From NCBI GenBank assembly GCA_033026295.1, contig CM065170.1, positions 10,074,040 to 10,138,039 on the forward strand: a DNA stretch of 64,000 nt. Direction: 5' to 3'. Source of the stretch: Channa striata (Eukaryota > Chordata > Actinopteri > Anabantiformes > Channidae). The translations under genes were made by a program, and so were the position numbers. The notes beneath the pieces were generated by a model, which was not told where the DNA came from, did no database searches, and saw only the letters and a list, made by a program, of their open reading frames with translations. Of the stretch, positions 50,062-61,135 are shown one piece after another. Each line of letters opens with the position of its first letter. Position 1 is the first letter of the stretch.

Positions 50062-53000
50062 TCACCACAGCGATGTCTGGTAGTTAAACTTGATTTTCAG
50101 GAGATACTTCAGGTTTATCTGCGCAACGTCATACACAATGTACCTGGAAGAGCAGTGGTTAAGGAAAAAACATTTAGAGATAATATGACTAACTAATAAA
50201 CCACCACCAAAAAATTAAGCAAGAGATTTGAACCTGAATGTCAACTCAGTGTCTACCATCAGTGTAATTTGTGACTACTCATGCCAGAGACGCTGATTTT
50301 AGCCTGGTATAAAACAGCAATGACTCAGAGTGAGCTACAGCATGACCAGGACGTTAGAGATCCAATCACACATAAAAAAGGTATGATTTGCGACCTCTGC
50401 AAAGTAATGGTTAGAAATTTAACAAGTAACAAACATAATGAATATGAACGTTTTAGCTCTGCACACCACTTTCAAAGAATTATTAATGTGAAAAGGACAA
50501 AAAAACATGTTAGGCTATTTAGCAAAATTATCAAAACTGCAACAAAAGACATGAAGATTAAAGGATACTCGTTGTAAAGAAGACTTGTTTCATCAATATT
50601 AGTGTGGACTCCTTTGCCCAGAGGCACTTGCACGCCTTCTAAATTAACAGTAGCACCTGGATCGGGAGCAGTTCTACCCAAACCTGAAAATAAAACAAGA
50701 TTGATAATGACCGTCTGTAGAACACAAACCAAAGCTCTATCTAATACACATGAGGCAAAGCTGCTGCCTTAATGTTGTCAGCCAGCACATAAAAATAATA
50801 TTTCCAAAATTCATTATTTTCACAGTAAGTGTATCTTATATGAATTATGTATCAAGACTGCATTCAGTCCAGATGCTGTTATTCAGCACATTCAAACTGT
50901 TTTTTGAATTAGACAATCCTAATTACCATATCTTTGCAATAATTACAATGATCTGCTGTTAATATAGAGGGAGCCTAAACAAATATTATCAGTTGTTAAT
51001 ATACTAATACTGAAAACATTTTAACTAAAGTCAATTTACCAATTAACAATAACGATAACAAGATTCTCACCTTTAACGCTGTGCTTGCCTTTAGGTAACT
51101 TTGTAATGTGGGAGGCTTTCTTCAATTCATGCCTGCAAAAAAAAAAGAAGACACAGTCATTTACATGTTTATCCCAGGAAGCCCAAAGGGAAATTGTTAT
51201 TTTTTCCAGACACTTACATGTTGCCAAGAGCAACCTCAGCCAGCAGAATAAGGCCTACAGGGTCAGACTGGGAGGTGTGACAATAGTTGGCACTCTTTGA
51301 CACCATGTCAGCAAAGTACACACCTTTACCGAACATATAACCGGTCTAGACAAATGCAGGAAACACAAACATGTTAACTTTCAAATCACTGAAACTGAGT
51401 ATTTCTGAAGAAGGAGGTACTTGTTTGTTATTAAGAACAAATGGCACTTCTGATTCCTCAAAATCAGTTCCATAAACACTCACCACTGGAGCCTCAGGGG
51501 GAGCAATGCGAAGACCCTGAGAAAAGATTCCAGCGTAGTTGGTGGTGCGAGATCCGTGCCACAGCAGCTGGCGATTGTGTAGCTCCTCAAATGGACGGTA
51601 GCGTTGACGCTCTCCCTCCCTAGCAATTTTGAAGATCTAATAATGGAAAGCCAAAGAGGCACTGTAGTTATTACAATTAAATGTTTAATCTTGTATAAAC
51701 AGTCCTTCGCACTAATGACTTACTTCTTGCACTTCCAGTGTGTAAGTGTTGTGTGTAGCAGCATGGGTGTTCTTAACATATTGCATAATGATCTCGGCTT
51801 CGTTTGTGGTCTTGTCAACAACCTGTGAAATAAATGCATAACATACTGTAGTCTTTCCAAGCATAGTTTCTTTTGTAGTGTGAGCAAACTGGAGGAAAAA
51901 GCATTAATGTTCCACACTGCATACATCTCGAAAAAACTGTTGTACTTCTTACCTCAATCTTTGTTTTGAGTTTCTCATAGTTAATATCAATGGGATCGTT
52001 CTCATTGTCCTGGGCACCTCCTCTCAGCAGGCTGTAAGCCACTTCAATATCCAACAGGTTGTCCAACATCTGAACTTTAGCCTGAAAAGTAATTGATGTA
52101 TTTAATTATCTTCATTTTTAAATTCATATTTGGCTTATTATTGAGATGAGAAAAAAACATGGTGAGTTGTACAGTTTAATGCGGTATATGTGCCCTTACT
52201 TGAATGTAGTCCAAGCTGTTAAGCAGTGGAGGCTTCTTCATGCCAAAGTCGTGTGGTATCAGGGTGTAGAATCGATTGGAGAGATCCAGTATCTGAGCCT
52301 CAGGTTTGCAATCTGACACAGCCTATGATTAAAAAAAAAGAAACAAAATAATCAATGTCATTAAAAGATTATGGGAAGCATAAACACACCAAACAAATCA
52401 CAAAGGCGAAATCTGAGATGACTCCTAAGGATTTGGGGGAACTCACCTGCTGTACTTCAGTGAGGAGAGAGTAGGCACTCTGGATCTGCCTCTTACTCAG
52501 CTTTCCAAGGGGCATCTTCTGAAGGTCAATCTGAAGAAAGGAAACAAGAAATAATTTATACGTAAAATAGGAAATGAATGGGAAAAATGCACATTATCAC
52601 TATTCCTTATTTGTAAACCGTTCCTTATTTTTAAAAGAAAGACTAATTTTTTGTGCTGCTACTTTAAGAAAAGTTGGATGTGTGATGGTCTTTATACAAG
52701 GTTTCCTTCTTTTATCAAGTTGGTTTAAATATTGCTTTTTAAATATGTTTTATTAACCACATGGTGAAACTGTGGTTGAGAAGAGCTGCCATTCAAGTCA
52801 GCTACTGCTTAGGGGTTCAGTGTCTCATGCAAGGGCCTGGTGAAACTAGGGAAACTAGGGATCGAACGATCGACCCCATGGTGTGTGTAAGACGTGCTCC
52901 ACCAACTGATCCATACAGTTATAACAAGACGAGACTCATTGTGCTGGCGCTCGTAATAGAAGCATATAAGTTAATTTTAAAAAAAACCTTTCATTGCCTA

Positions 53001-56000
53001 GGGACCAAAGCTTTAACACTGTTTTAGTTGATATCTAAATCTTGTATAATCTTCAAACTATTATACTTGCCTCAAATTCCACCATGGCCTTCTTCATGCT
53101 CTCCACATCAAAGATAAGCTTTATCAGTTCCTGGACGGGTTTGGCAAGTTTAGACTTTGTGCCAGCAGAGGCTGTCAGCCTCTTCACTGCTTCTTCATCC
53201 TGCCCAACAACATGAAACACAGACACTAGTCAGATACAGAAAACATACTACAGGCTTCCTGCTTAGTTAGTGTGTATTTAACCATACCTGTCCATAGTCA
53301 ATCTCAAGAGGGTAGAACTTATTAGGATATTTGGTGAAGTTGGAGCAGCTCCAGTCGTTGCCCGTCTTCTCCCTGTACACAGCCAGGAAATTGTCCAGGG
53401 CAGAGTTCTTGTCATGAAACTTGTCCAGCTTGTTGCCTCCAATGGTGGTGCCCACTCTGCCCCATGACCTGAACACCCAGTATCTGCACATACAGAACAG
53501 ATGTGCAGAGTGAAAAGAGTAAAGGTAGATTAGGCAGAATTTTGCATTTCTTATTGACATTAATGATCATTAAATCCTCCAGACAACAACAAAAAGAAGA
53601 GAAATTACCTTTTCTGTACATCATCCTCTAGCAGCTGAAGTTTATAGTAGGAGTTAGTTCCCCTGACAATGTCCACAAGACCCAGTGTGGCACTGTACAT
53701 CTTCCCACTCTGCTCCAGGACATGGGCACTGTTCTCCAAACCTTAAAAAAAGAACAACAACTTGTCAATCAAAGTCAACAGAAAAAAAATGCAGAGACAA
53801 TATGTCCAAAGCAGGATGGTGACAAGTACCTGAATCGGGATCCACAGCAGCGCCTCCTTTAACTGTGAGTTTCATCTTCTTGGATTTGCTACCACCTATA
53901 AATGTGTAGACATATTATATATTAAGATGCAGCAAAGGGGTCTGCCTAACTATCTGTTCTAATATCTATAAACACATCCATTAAAAACAGCAGCACTAAT
54001 AGCCACTGCATCAAACATTCTTTACCTTCCTCCTCCTTCACCCTCCCTGTACTTTTGGTAGCCAGTGCTCCAGACTTGGAGGCAACAGACGGAGCCTGAG
54101 CCTCAACTTTGACCTCTGCACCCCAGGGTGAGATGGCGTGTAAGGAGACCAGCTCCTGGAGAGCTTTTCCTGATGATTGGATGTCTGTAAGGAAATCCTC
54201 GGAGACCACACGCACAGCAGCTTTCCTCACTTCCTCCATTTTGTTACTCATCTTCTCCACTTCCTCTGTTCAAAGAGGAGCACCAGGAATGTATAAAAAT
54301 ATACCAACACATAACGTATGTCAATCCATCAAAGTTTTGAATGTCAACATTGTAAAGAATCATTACTCACTCTTAGTGCTGAGGCACAGAGAGGCTTTAT
54401 TGGCTGTGCCAGTGATCTTTCCACCCAACTCCTCTACAGCCATCTTCAGATCATCCTTGTTCTTGCTCAACTTACCCACACTCATCAGCTTCATACCAGT
54501 GAGAGGTTTGTCTGAGAAGAAAACACATAATAATCTTTATTGATATTGTTTTGTATTCAATTTATTTAAATAGGCTAAACCCTTGCAGTTTTGATGAATT
54601 TACAGCAGTGCAATAGCTGAATCATTCAGCATATACATAAAAAATTATTACAATACTGTCATTTATTAATTGCATGATATTAATAAGCTCATTTATGTTT
54701 TGTCTCTGACCTGAAGGTGCTCCTTCTGGTAGTTGCTCAGTTGGGGCACTGGAAGCACTTGCTTGAGGCTCAGCTTTGGGTTTCTTAAGGGTTTGGTCAG
54801 GAGCCTCCTTGGGATACACCCTGTTCTGTCGCTTGAACTTAAACTTTTTCAGAAATGGCACCTCTCCAAATTCCTGCAAAAATTCAGTGGAAGCTGTTCA
54901 ATGTAACTGGAATAAAAGTTGTTTTTGTAATGATTAGTTCACTACAGATACTGATTTCAGCAAGTAAAAACATAATAAGTCGGGAGCTAAATAGAAGTGA
55001 CCCACCTTGGGAATGGCCCAGTCTTTGCGATGAGGCGTTGTAGTTTTGAATACACACTTTGTCCAGGCAGAGATGTCCCCTGTACAGTAATAAGCATCAC
55101 CCTTGAACACCAGCTGGCCCTGGCACTCCTTACAAGGCTCAAGAGCACCAAAGGCCATGCCATCAGCCAGGCAGTCCACCACCTGATAATAAAACAAAAC
55201 AAGTCGCTAGTCACAGTTTAGGTGTCCTCATTTCTGTGAACCCAACCCATCACTTAAATTTAAAATATTAATAAATTAGTTATGTGCGTTTAGAAAGTAA
55301 GACAATTAAATGAGATCCGGTTCTTTACATTGGACTCTCCAGAGGGAACCTCCTGGCCATTTGCAATCAGTAGCTCCTTCATGTCATTGATTGAACAATA
55401 CTTCCTCAGCTTATCCTTGAGTCCCCAGATCAGCTGACTTTGATTCTACACAAAAACACAGAATGCATTAAGACCATGTTCAAACAAAATCGATTAAAAT
55501 TAGAAACAAAAAATTATAAAAAGGTACCTTCAACTGCTCTTCCAGCTTCTTCTTTTCATCCTCCTCTTCCTTCTTATGCTTCTTTGATACTCCATCCATC
55601 TCATCAGATTTGCGTTTTCTGCAAAAGAAAATATAACTCCAAATCAGTTTTCTTTCATACTTTTGTTTGTTTTGTTTTTATCAGTTCCAGAATATGTGGA
55701 AAAAAAACATTCAAATCAACTTCCTAAATGAGGCCAAAAGGGACACAGCATGACAGCCGAGTTTGGGAATAAACATGCCTGAATGTGACACCTTTATTCA
55801 TTAAACAAACTCATTAGGGCCCCATCAGTTAATAAAGCACAGACACACACACAAGCTGGTACATGTCCCCACAATCCCAGGTGGCTGATATCATCCACTC
55901 TGGCCCTGACAAGAAAATTTATTAGCTCCCCATATGACCAGATACACACCAGTGCACACATTTTAGTTAATTACAGCGTACTCTCATGCAGTCACTGTCT

Positions 56001-59000
56001 GATCCTCTAGAGTGAAAAATAAAAACACTTGGAAAACATCCCCTATCAGACAACTAGTGACATCAAGGGAGAGGAAGGGAGTTCTATAAAACGGTGTTCT
56101 CCAGTCTTGACAAAACAGAAGAAACCTTCAATGTGTGGGTTGGTGTCCAAAATCAGGACTGCTGCAGTCAGAATAACCATGATAAAGTTGATAGTTTCTT
56201 GAGATTTTTTTTTTTTAAATAGGACGGTGCGACAGTGGATTGGTGAGTAACTTCACTTTTTTACCATACAGGGCAGTTAAGCTGATTTCTAATGTGAATC
56301 TTATTTCTCCCTTTAGGAAAACTATGGAAAGCACAAGTGCATCACTGAATATCTACATCACAAACTCATCTCATCTGTCTTCTATCCTGGAACATTTCCC
56401 AAACTCAACTCCTTCATCCACCTCATTCTCATCTCCCCCTGCTGATCTGGTGATTTCCACTAATGTGCCATATATGGCGGCTGAACTCGTCATCGCCTTT
56501 CTCTCCACAGCTGGCAATATACTGGTGTGTGCGGCAGTAGGCCTCAACCGCAAGCTTCGTACCGTTACCAGCTACTTCCTCGTCTCACTTGCAGTCGCAG
56601 ACATCTGTGTGGGTGCAATCGCCATCCCCTGTGCCATCATGACTGATATTGGCTTACCCCGCCACAATCTCTACCTCTGTCTGCTCATGCTGAGTGTGTT
56701 GATAATGTTCACACAGAGCTCCATTTTCAGTCTGCTGGCAGTGGCTGTGGAGCGCTACGTGGCCATTTTCATGCCGTTCCGCTACCAAATCCTGATGACC
56801 TCTCGCAACGCAGCACTGGTCATCATCGCCACATGGCTGCTGGCCTTTCTCATCGGGCTTGTGCCTCTAATGGGCTGGCATAAGACACCACCTGATTCAG
56901 GTTACTGTTTCTTTGTACTGGTAGTGGACATGACCTACATGGTTTATTTTAACTTCTTTGCTTGTGTGTTGACACCACTGTTGATCATGTTTCTCATTTA
57001 TGCCCAAATCTTTCTCATGGTCAAGCGCCAGGTGAGACGCATTGCATCTGAGCAAAGTGGCAGAGGGGAGAGACAAGTTAGGGCTGCAGCCAGTATACGC
57101 CGGGAGATCAAGACGGCCACTTCACTTTTTCTGGTTCTTTTTCTCTTTACAATTTGCTGGATCCCGCTCCACATAATCAACTGCTTCCTGCTGCTCTGTC
57201 CTCACTGTCCTGTGCCGCTAGAGCTGCTTCTCACTGCCATCATCCTTTCACATGCTAACTCTGCCGTCAACCCTTTCCTGTATGCATACACAATGACAGC
57301 TTTCAGGGACACCTTTAAGGCAATTTTCTTGTGCTACAGAACAGTGGGGTTAAGAGAGGTGTCAAATTGTGCTGGTAGAGGTGACTGAGAGGGAGCAAAT
57401 ACCTGAAATTCAAACCACTACTGACCAGGGCTGTGGTCACAAACACTAAACACTGTCAAAAGTGCATAGTCTTTATAATTCTACAGCCTGCACAAAAGAT
57501 GCCATTTTTACTGTCTCACCCTTCAGATTTGACAGCAGGTAGTCTTTTCTTGAGTTCCTCTTTGTCTTCAGCTCGTAGTGCATTGAAACCTTTCAGCTGG
57601 GCAGCGCTGTATTCCGGTTTGAAAGCCAGCTCTTCTCTGCGGCTCACAAAACATGCTGTGTGGTACCAGCGATCAATCAGACCCAGTTGGGGCTTTTCAG
57701 GGTCCACAGCTTTCCTGGACACTCGAATCTGATCCTGAAGGCCAGAGAATCAGAAGGTTTAGCAAAGCTAAGCCAAAAGATGGGACTTATAACATAACAT
57801 CTAATACTTGCATCATAAAATAATGTTATTTACATTCATTTCTGTTTTATGTTTACAACTACGGCTGCTAACCTTTTCTATTTTCTGCTCACAGCCTTTG
57901 CATGTGCTGCGGTTTGACTTGGCATATTCCACTGCAAACTCGTTTAGTGTCTTCTCCCCTTTGGCTCCGCTCTTCTGTCCCTCTTTTCCTATGGAAAGAA
58001 AGTTGTTATAGTTTTAAAGATAATTAATATTTGTATTATAAATAATAATTTTGGCTTAACTGAGAGGTGGTGTATGTATAAATATTTCAAGAACAAGGAA
58101 TATGTGTCAACATATTAAAAATTGTTAAATTTGTGCATTTAGAATAAACCTGTTTATTATTTCCTGCTCTAAATTGACATCAGTTTGTCTTTCTCATATA
58201 TGAATAATTTGTACGGCCATAGAACGTATTCACTACTTCCTGTTGTGATCTGCTGCTGTATGGTGATGTCCATTGCAACACTGGTAACATTCAGCACATG
58301 GTGCTGCTGTGGAAGATTTTAAATGTTATATGCTCTATTTGCCAATAAGGGGGCACATACACAACCATAAGATGTATATGAAAGGCTTTAAGAACTAACC
58401 TGTAGCTCCACCACTTTCAGTGGCTTTCTTGACCTTCTCCTGGTCATCCCAACGGAGTTCAGAAAAACCTGCAATGTCAGCAGTGGATTGAGGGGCTGCT
58501 CGCTGCCAGAAGCAAGAAAAGTGGTGCCAGTGGGGGATCCTACCATCATAAACAGGGGACTGGAGGATAAAAACATATGAGAGATTCAATACAGTATGGT
58601 AACAGTATCTAATAGAATGAGGACATAAAAGCACACAGTGGTTTGATTTTCAATGTGACGGGCAACATTTACTACCAACTAAATAACACCTCAATCAAAT
58701 CAATCAAAAGAACATTTGAATTTACAGATTGCATTTACTGCATAACAAGAGAGGCGAGCGTCCAAGTTTCCCATTTTAGGCCATAATTTCCCCTCGTTTA
58801 AAAACAGAGGTGTTTTTACGGGTCATGTTTCATGCTTTATTAGCTACAATGCATGAAAACCACAGATTCTATAAAAACTGTCCAAAACTACTAATTGAAA
58901 TGGGGCCATTGCATAAAATGCTGACCTACAGTATGTTAGACAGTCTGACTCGAATGATGAAAAATCTGGATCTGCTCCAAAGGCCATGAATAAGGAGGCT

Positions 59001-59566
59001 GACTTTGTGCATTCACCTAAGAAGGTTTCTCATAGCCTCTTAGTTAATTCCTTCTCTGTGGGGGGGGCAGCAGACTTTAGATTTTGCGTTGCTTTTTGGA
59101 TTTTGCCTTTAGACACGGACGCTCTCTCGCATATTCTCCGGACACGTGTTAACCTCAGGCTAAACCCGCATCACAAATGCAGCAGCACAGCTCCGTCCGC
59201 CGGACACAGTCCGACATTAAAGGGAGGCTCGGTGGCTCTTTGTGAGTGAGACTCCGTAGACAAAGTCAGCCATTTAAAAGCCGAACGGGGCCCAGCCTAC
59301 TCGAGTGAAAGCCCTGTGTGAACTCTAACGCTGTGTTCCCATCCTCGGGGTTTTACCGGGGTGTTAGTGCTCCGTTAACACACGCGATTAGCAGCCGTGC
59401 TGAGCAGGGATCTGCTAGCGAGCTAACGGAGCCGCTGCCTCACCTGCACCATGATGGCCATTCTCAGCGAGTCCTTCGCTATGTTTTCTTTGCATTTCTT
59501 GCACGATGCACGGCTGCTCTTGGCATATTCCACCAGGTACAGCTTGTCCTCCTTAGAATCTGCCAT
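50062..59566 (-). CDS. parp1: Poly(ADP-ribose) polymerase 1
   Basis: Nuclear DNA-break sensor that makes poly(ADP-ribose) from NAD+. Coding exons: 59444-59566, 58400-58559, 57873-57988, 57520-57734, 55528-55618, 55329-55445, 55016-55192, 54711-54873, 54371-54511, 54026-54265, 53830-53895, 53609-53741, 53288-53483, 53071-53199, 52447-52530, 52200-52322, 51953-52081, 51724-51822, 51484-51636, 51218-51345, 51071-51132, 50569-50683 and 50062-50143. Twenty-three exons give 1,013 aa in one frame (human 1,014). Zinc finger 1 uses C22, C25, H54 and C57; zinc finger 2 lies near 114-200 and zinc finger 3 ends near 333. BRCT is about 385-476 and WGR about 542-640 (RYWVFRSWGRVG). The helical domain is followed by the catalytic domain with the H-Y-E triad H861 (LLWHGSR), Y895 and E987 (LLYNEY). 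The end reads FNYQTSLW. Intron 14 is GC-AG. Intron 4 hosts a receptor gene on the other strand. Confidence 0.97.
52765..52925 (-). mobile_element. tRNA-derived SINE in parp1 intron 14
   Basis: Reading the minus strand: an A-box-like GGATCAGTTGGTGGAGCACG, a B-box-like GGTCGATCGTTCGATCCC, then a body with GAGACACTGAACCCCTAAGC typical of teleost SINEs. It lies in the intron whose donor is GC. Confidence 0.75.
56085..56091 (+). promoter_or_regulatory. TATA box candidate for the nested receptor gene
   Basis: TATAAAA about 150 bp before a leader donor site (56,243) and 239 bp before the receptor ATG, in an intron of a gene read the other way. Confidence 0.45.
56324..57388 (+). CDS. adora3: Adenosine A3-type G-protein-coupled receptor nested in parp1 intron 4
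   Basis: Seven-helix plasma-membrane receptor for adenosine, 354 aa, complete in one exon. N-glycosylation sites at N14 and N27 precede TM1 (GN at 64-65). TM2 has LAVAD (D93). C119 and C195 can form the usual disulphide. TM3 ends in ERY (143-145) rather than DRY. TM6 has CWIP (278-281) and N286, and TM7 has SH (309-310) and NPFLY (316-320); these N, S and H positions match the adenosine contacts 6.55, 7.42 and 7.43. In the second extracellular loop F197 is followed by V198, as in human A3, where A1 and A2 receptors have Glu. ATG 56,324 is chosen because a 74-base leader intron (donor 56,243, acceptor ending 56,316) removes the upstream frame, whose start would be TTG. The A3 subtype is likely but not certain. 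Confidence 0.88.
   Translation: MESTSASLNIYITNSSHLSSILEHFPNSTPSSTSFSSPPADLVISTNVPYMAAELVIAFLSTAGNILVCAAVGLNRKLRTVTSYFLVSLAVADICVGAIAIPCAIMTDIGLPRHNLYLCLLMLSVLIMFTQSSIFSLLAVAVERYVAIFMPFRYQILMTSRNAALVIIATWLLAFLIGLVPLMGWHKTPPDSGYCFFVLVVDMTYMVYFNFFACVLTPLLIMFLIYAQIFLMVKRQVRRIASEQSGRGERQVRAAASIRREIKTATSLFLVLFLFTICWIPLHIINCFLLLCPHCPVPLELLLTAIILSHANSAVNPFLYAYTMTAFRDTFKAIFLCYRTVGLREVSNCAGRGD
59390..59435. promoter_or_regulatory. GTTAGC/GCTAAC type motifs at the parp1 5' end
   Basis: GATTAGCAGC and GCTAGCGAGCTAACGG just inside parp1 intron 1. Confidence 0.35.
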
Positions 59567-59820
59567 AGTCGTTGAATATTCGAGCTAAATCGAGCGAAGT
59601 GACTGTGAATCGAACTTTCTCCGGATGACACGGATCCACAACAATCAACGCACAAGGGGAAGCGGAGAGTCCCGCGTGCCTGCGCGGCGGCGCCACAGAG
59701 AGGCTGGAGAAGTGAAGAGCTCTTCCTCTGACGCTGTTCCCGGAGACCAACAGGCCAACGTCCAAACACTTACACACATCCAACAACTGATCGTGGCTTT
59801 AATGAGGGTTTTGATTCTAT
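59567..59820 (-). promoter_or_regulatory. parp1 5' leader and promoter region
   Basis: GC-richer DNA directly above ATG 59,566, including a GCGCGGCGGCGCC stretch near 59,684. The transcription start cannot be placed. Confidence 0.45.
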
Positions 59821-60520
59821 TACCAGATTAAGGGGTTTCAAGTTTTGCTATGACAAACCCAGGACAATTGAGAAGCCTGCTTTTTTGAATCAATTATTTT
59901 AATGGGTAGCAGTATAAGGATCCATGTGTGGAGTCTGGCATTTGAGTGGCTTTAAAAATGACTTTGCAGTAAAAATTAAAAATGAATTAATCTCTTACGT
60001 TTGGAGCCTGAAAAACCCAGAAACATTAACAATACCTAAACAAGATAGTAACACACATGCCGTAAATGAACACACGCTTCGATTATTTAAATTTTAGTTC
60101 CATCCATTTAAACAATTCAGTTTTCAAAAAAAAAACAACAACAAACACAAACACTACTAATAGTAACAGATTTCTCATCGCACTCCTTTTCTGGCACTAT
60201 GAAAGCATGAAACGGTTAATAAATAGTGCAACACAACTCATAAAGCATTCTATTTTCATTCAAAGAACTGAAAGACTTGCAGAACTATTTGTTGTATCAG
60301 TGATTTGTGTAATAGAACTGTTCTTATTTATCTGTAGCATAAATACGTAATAATATCTGATTATCCAGCATAATCGAGAGAAATGCCGAAGATGTACCCC
60401 GAGTGAGATATCTGTCAGAATAGACGATCACTAAGGCTGTCGTAGAATTCCCGCGCTTGTGACAGCCCGAATAATCGAATCCAGAGAAATCATCCAAAAT
60501 TTTAAATGGGAAGACATTTA

Positions 60521-60556
<36 letters not shown>

Positions 60557-60880
60557 GTGTGTGTGTATAAAAAATATATATATATATATTTTCCCATCAT
60601 ACCCAAATGCTTTATGTGACACTTGATGTTTAATTAGCATACCTTACTTTATCAGATAAGACACTTGAATTACCAAGACTTCAGACTTTGCCAGCTGGAA
60701 TAAAAGTTACTTAAGCAGCATAATGGCAGAATTGAGCTGAATATCACATCACTTCAAAGTGACTGCATTAAAATGACTTATATGAACAATTAAAATGAAA
60801 CATCACCACTCAGTGTTTGGTGATTACTGGTTTTATTTTGTAAAAAACAGCATCTGAGGCATGGCAGGGGCCAAACGGAC
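59821..60880. other. Intergenic DNA upstream of parp1
   Basis: AT-rich, with no recognisable exon. Includes a GC-richer island with a stem-loop (60,360-60,490) and a compound microsatellite. Confidence 0.5.
60521..60591. repeat. Compound microsatellite (CTAT)n-(GT)n-(TA)n
   Basis: Nine CTAT units, then a short GT run and a TA-rich run. Confidence 0.93.
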
Positions 60881-61135
60881 CTGTGAATGTTGCATGTTCT
60901 TCCAGGTACCCTGGTTTCCTCCCATAGTCACATGCACGTTAGTTTTATTGGTGGCTCTAAATTGCACATAATTGTGAATGTTTTTCTGTCTGTGTAGTTC
61001 TCTGTGTTAGCCCTGAGACAGATGGATGACCTGTCCAGGATGTACCATGCCTTTTGCCCAATGACAGCTGGAATAGGCCCTAACACCCTGTGACCCTGAA
61101 CAACTTAAGTGTTTAAAGATAATCGATGGATGGAA
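60880..61135 (+). mobile_element. L2/Maui-type non-LTR retrotransposon 3' tail
   Basis: Carries the familiar teleost tail in order: GTTCTTCCAGGTACCCTGG, TTTCCTCCCATAGTCACATG, TGGTGGCTCTAAATTGCACA, TGTTAGCCCTGAGACAGATG, CTGTCCAGGATGTACC, GCCCAATGACAGCTGGAATA, GTGACCCTGAACAA and a terminal GATGGATGGA. Too degraded to code. Confidence 0.8.

Noticed and set aside
56240..56323. N-terminal extension of the nested receptor by 28 residues
   Set aside because: It would need a TTG start and reads through a good GTGAGT donor and a TTTAG acceptor; the ATG at 56,324 fits better.
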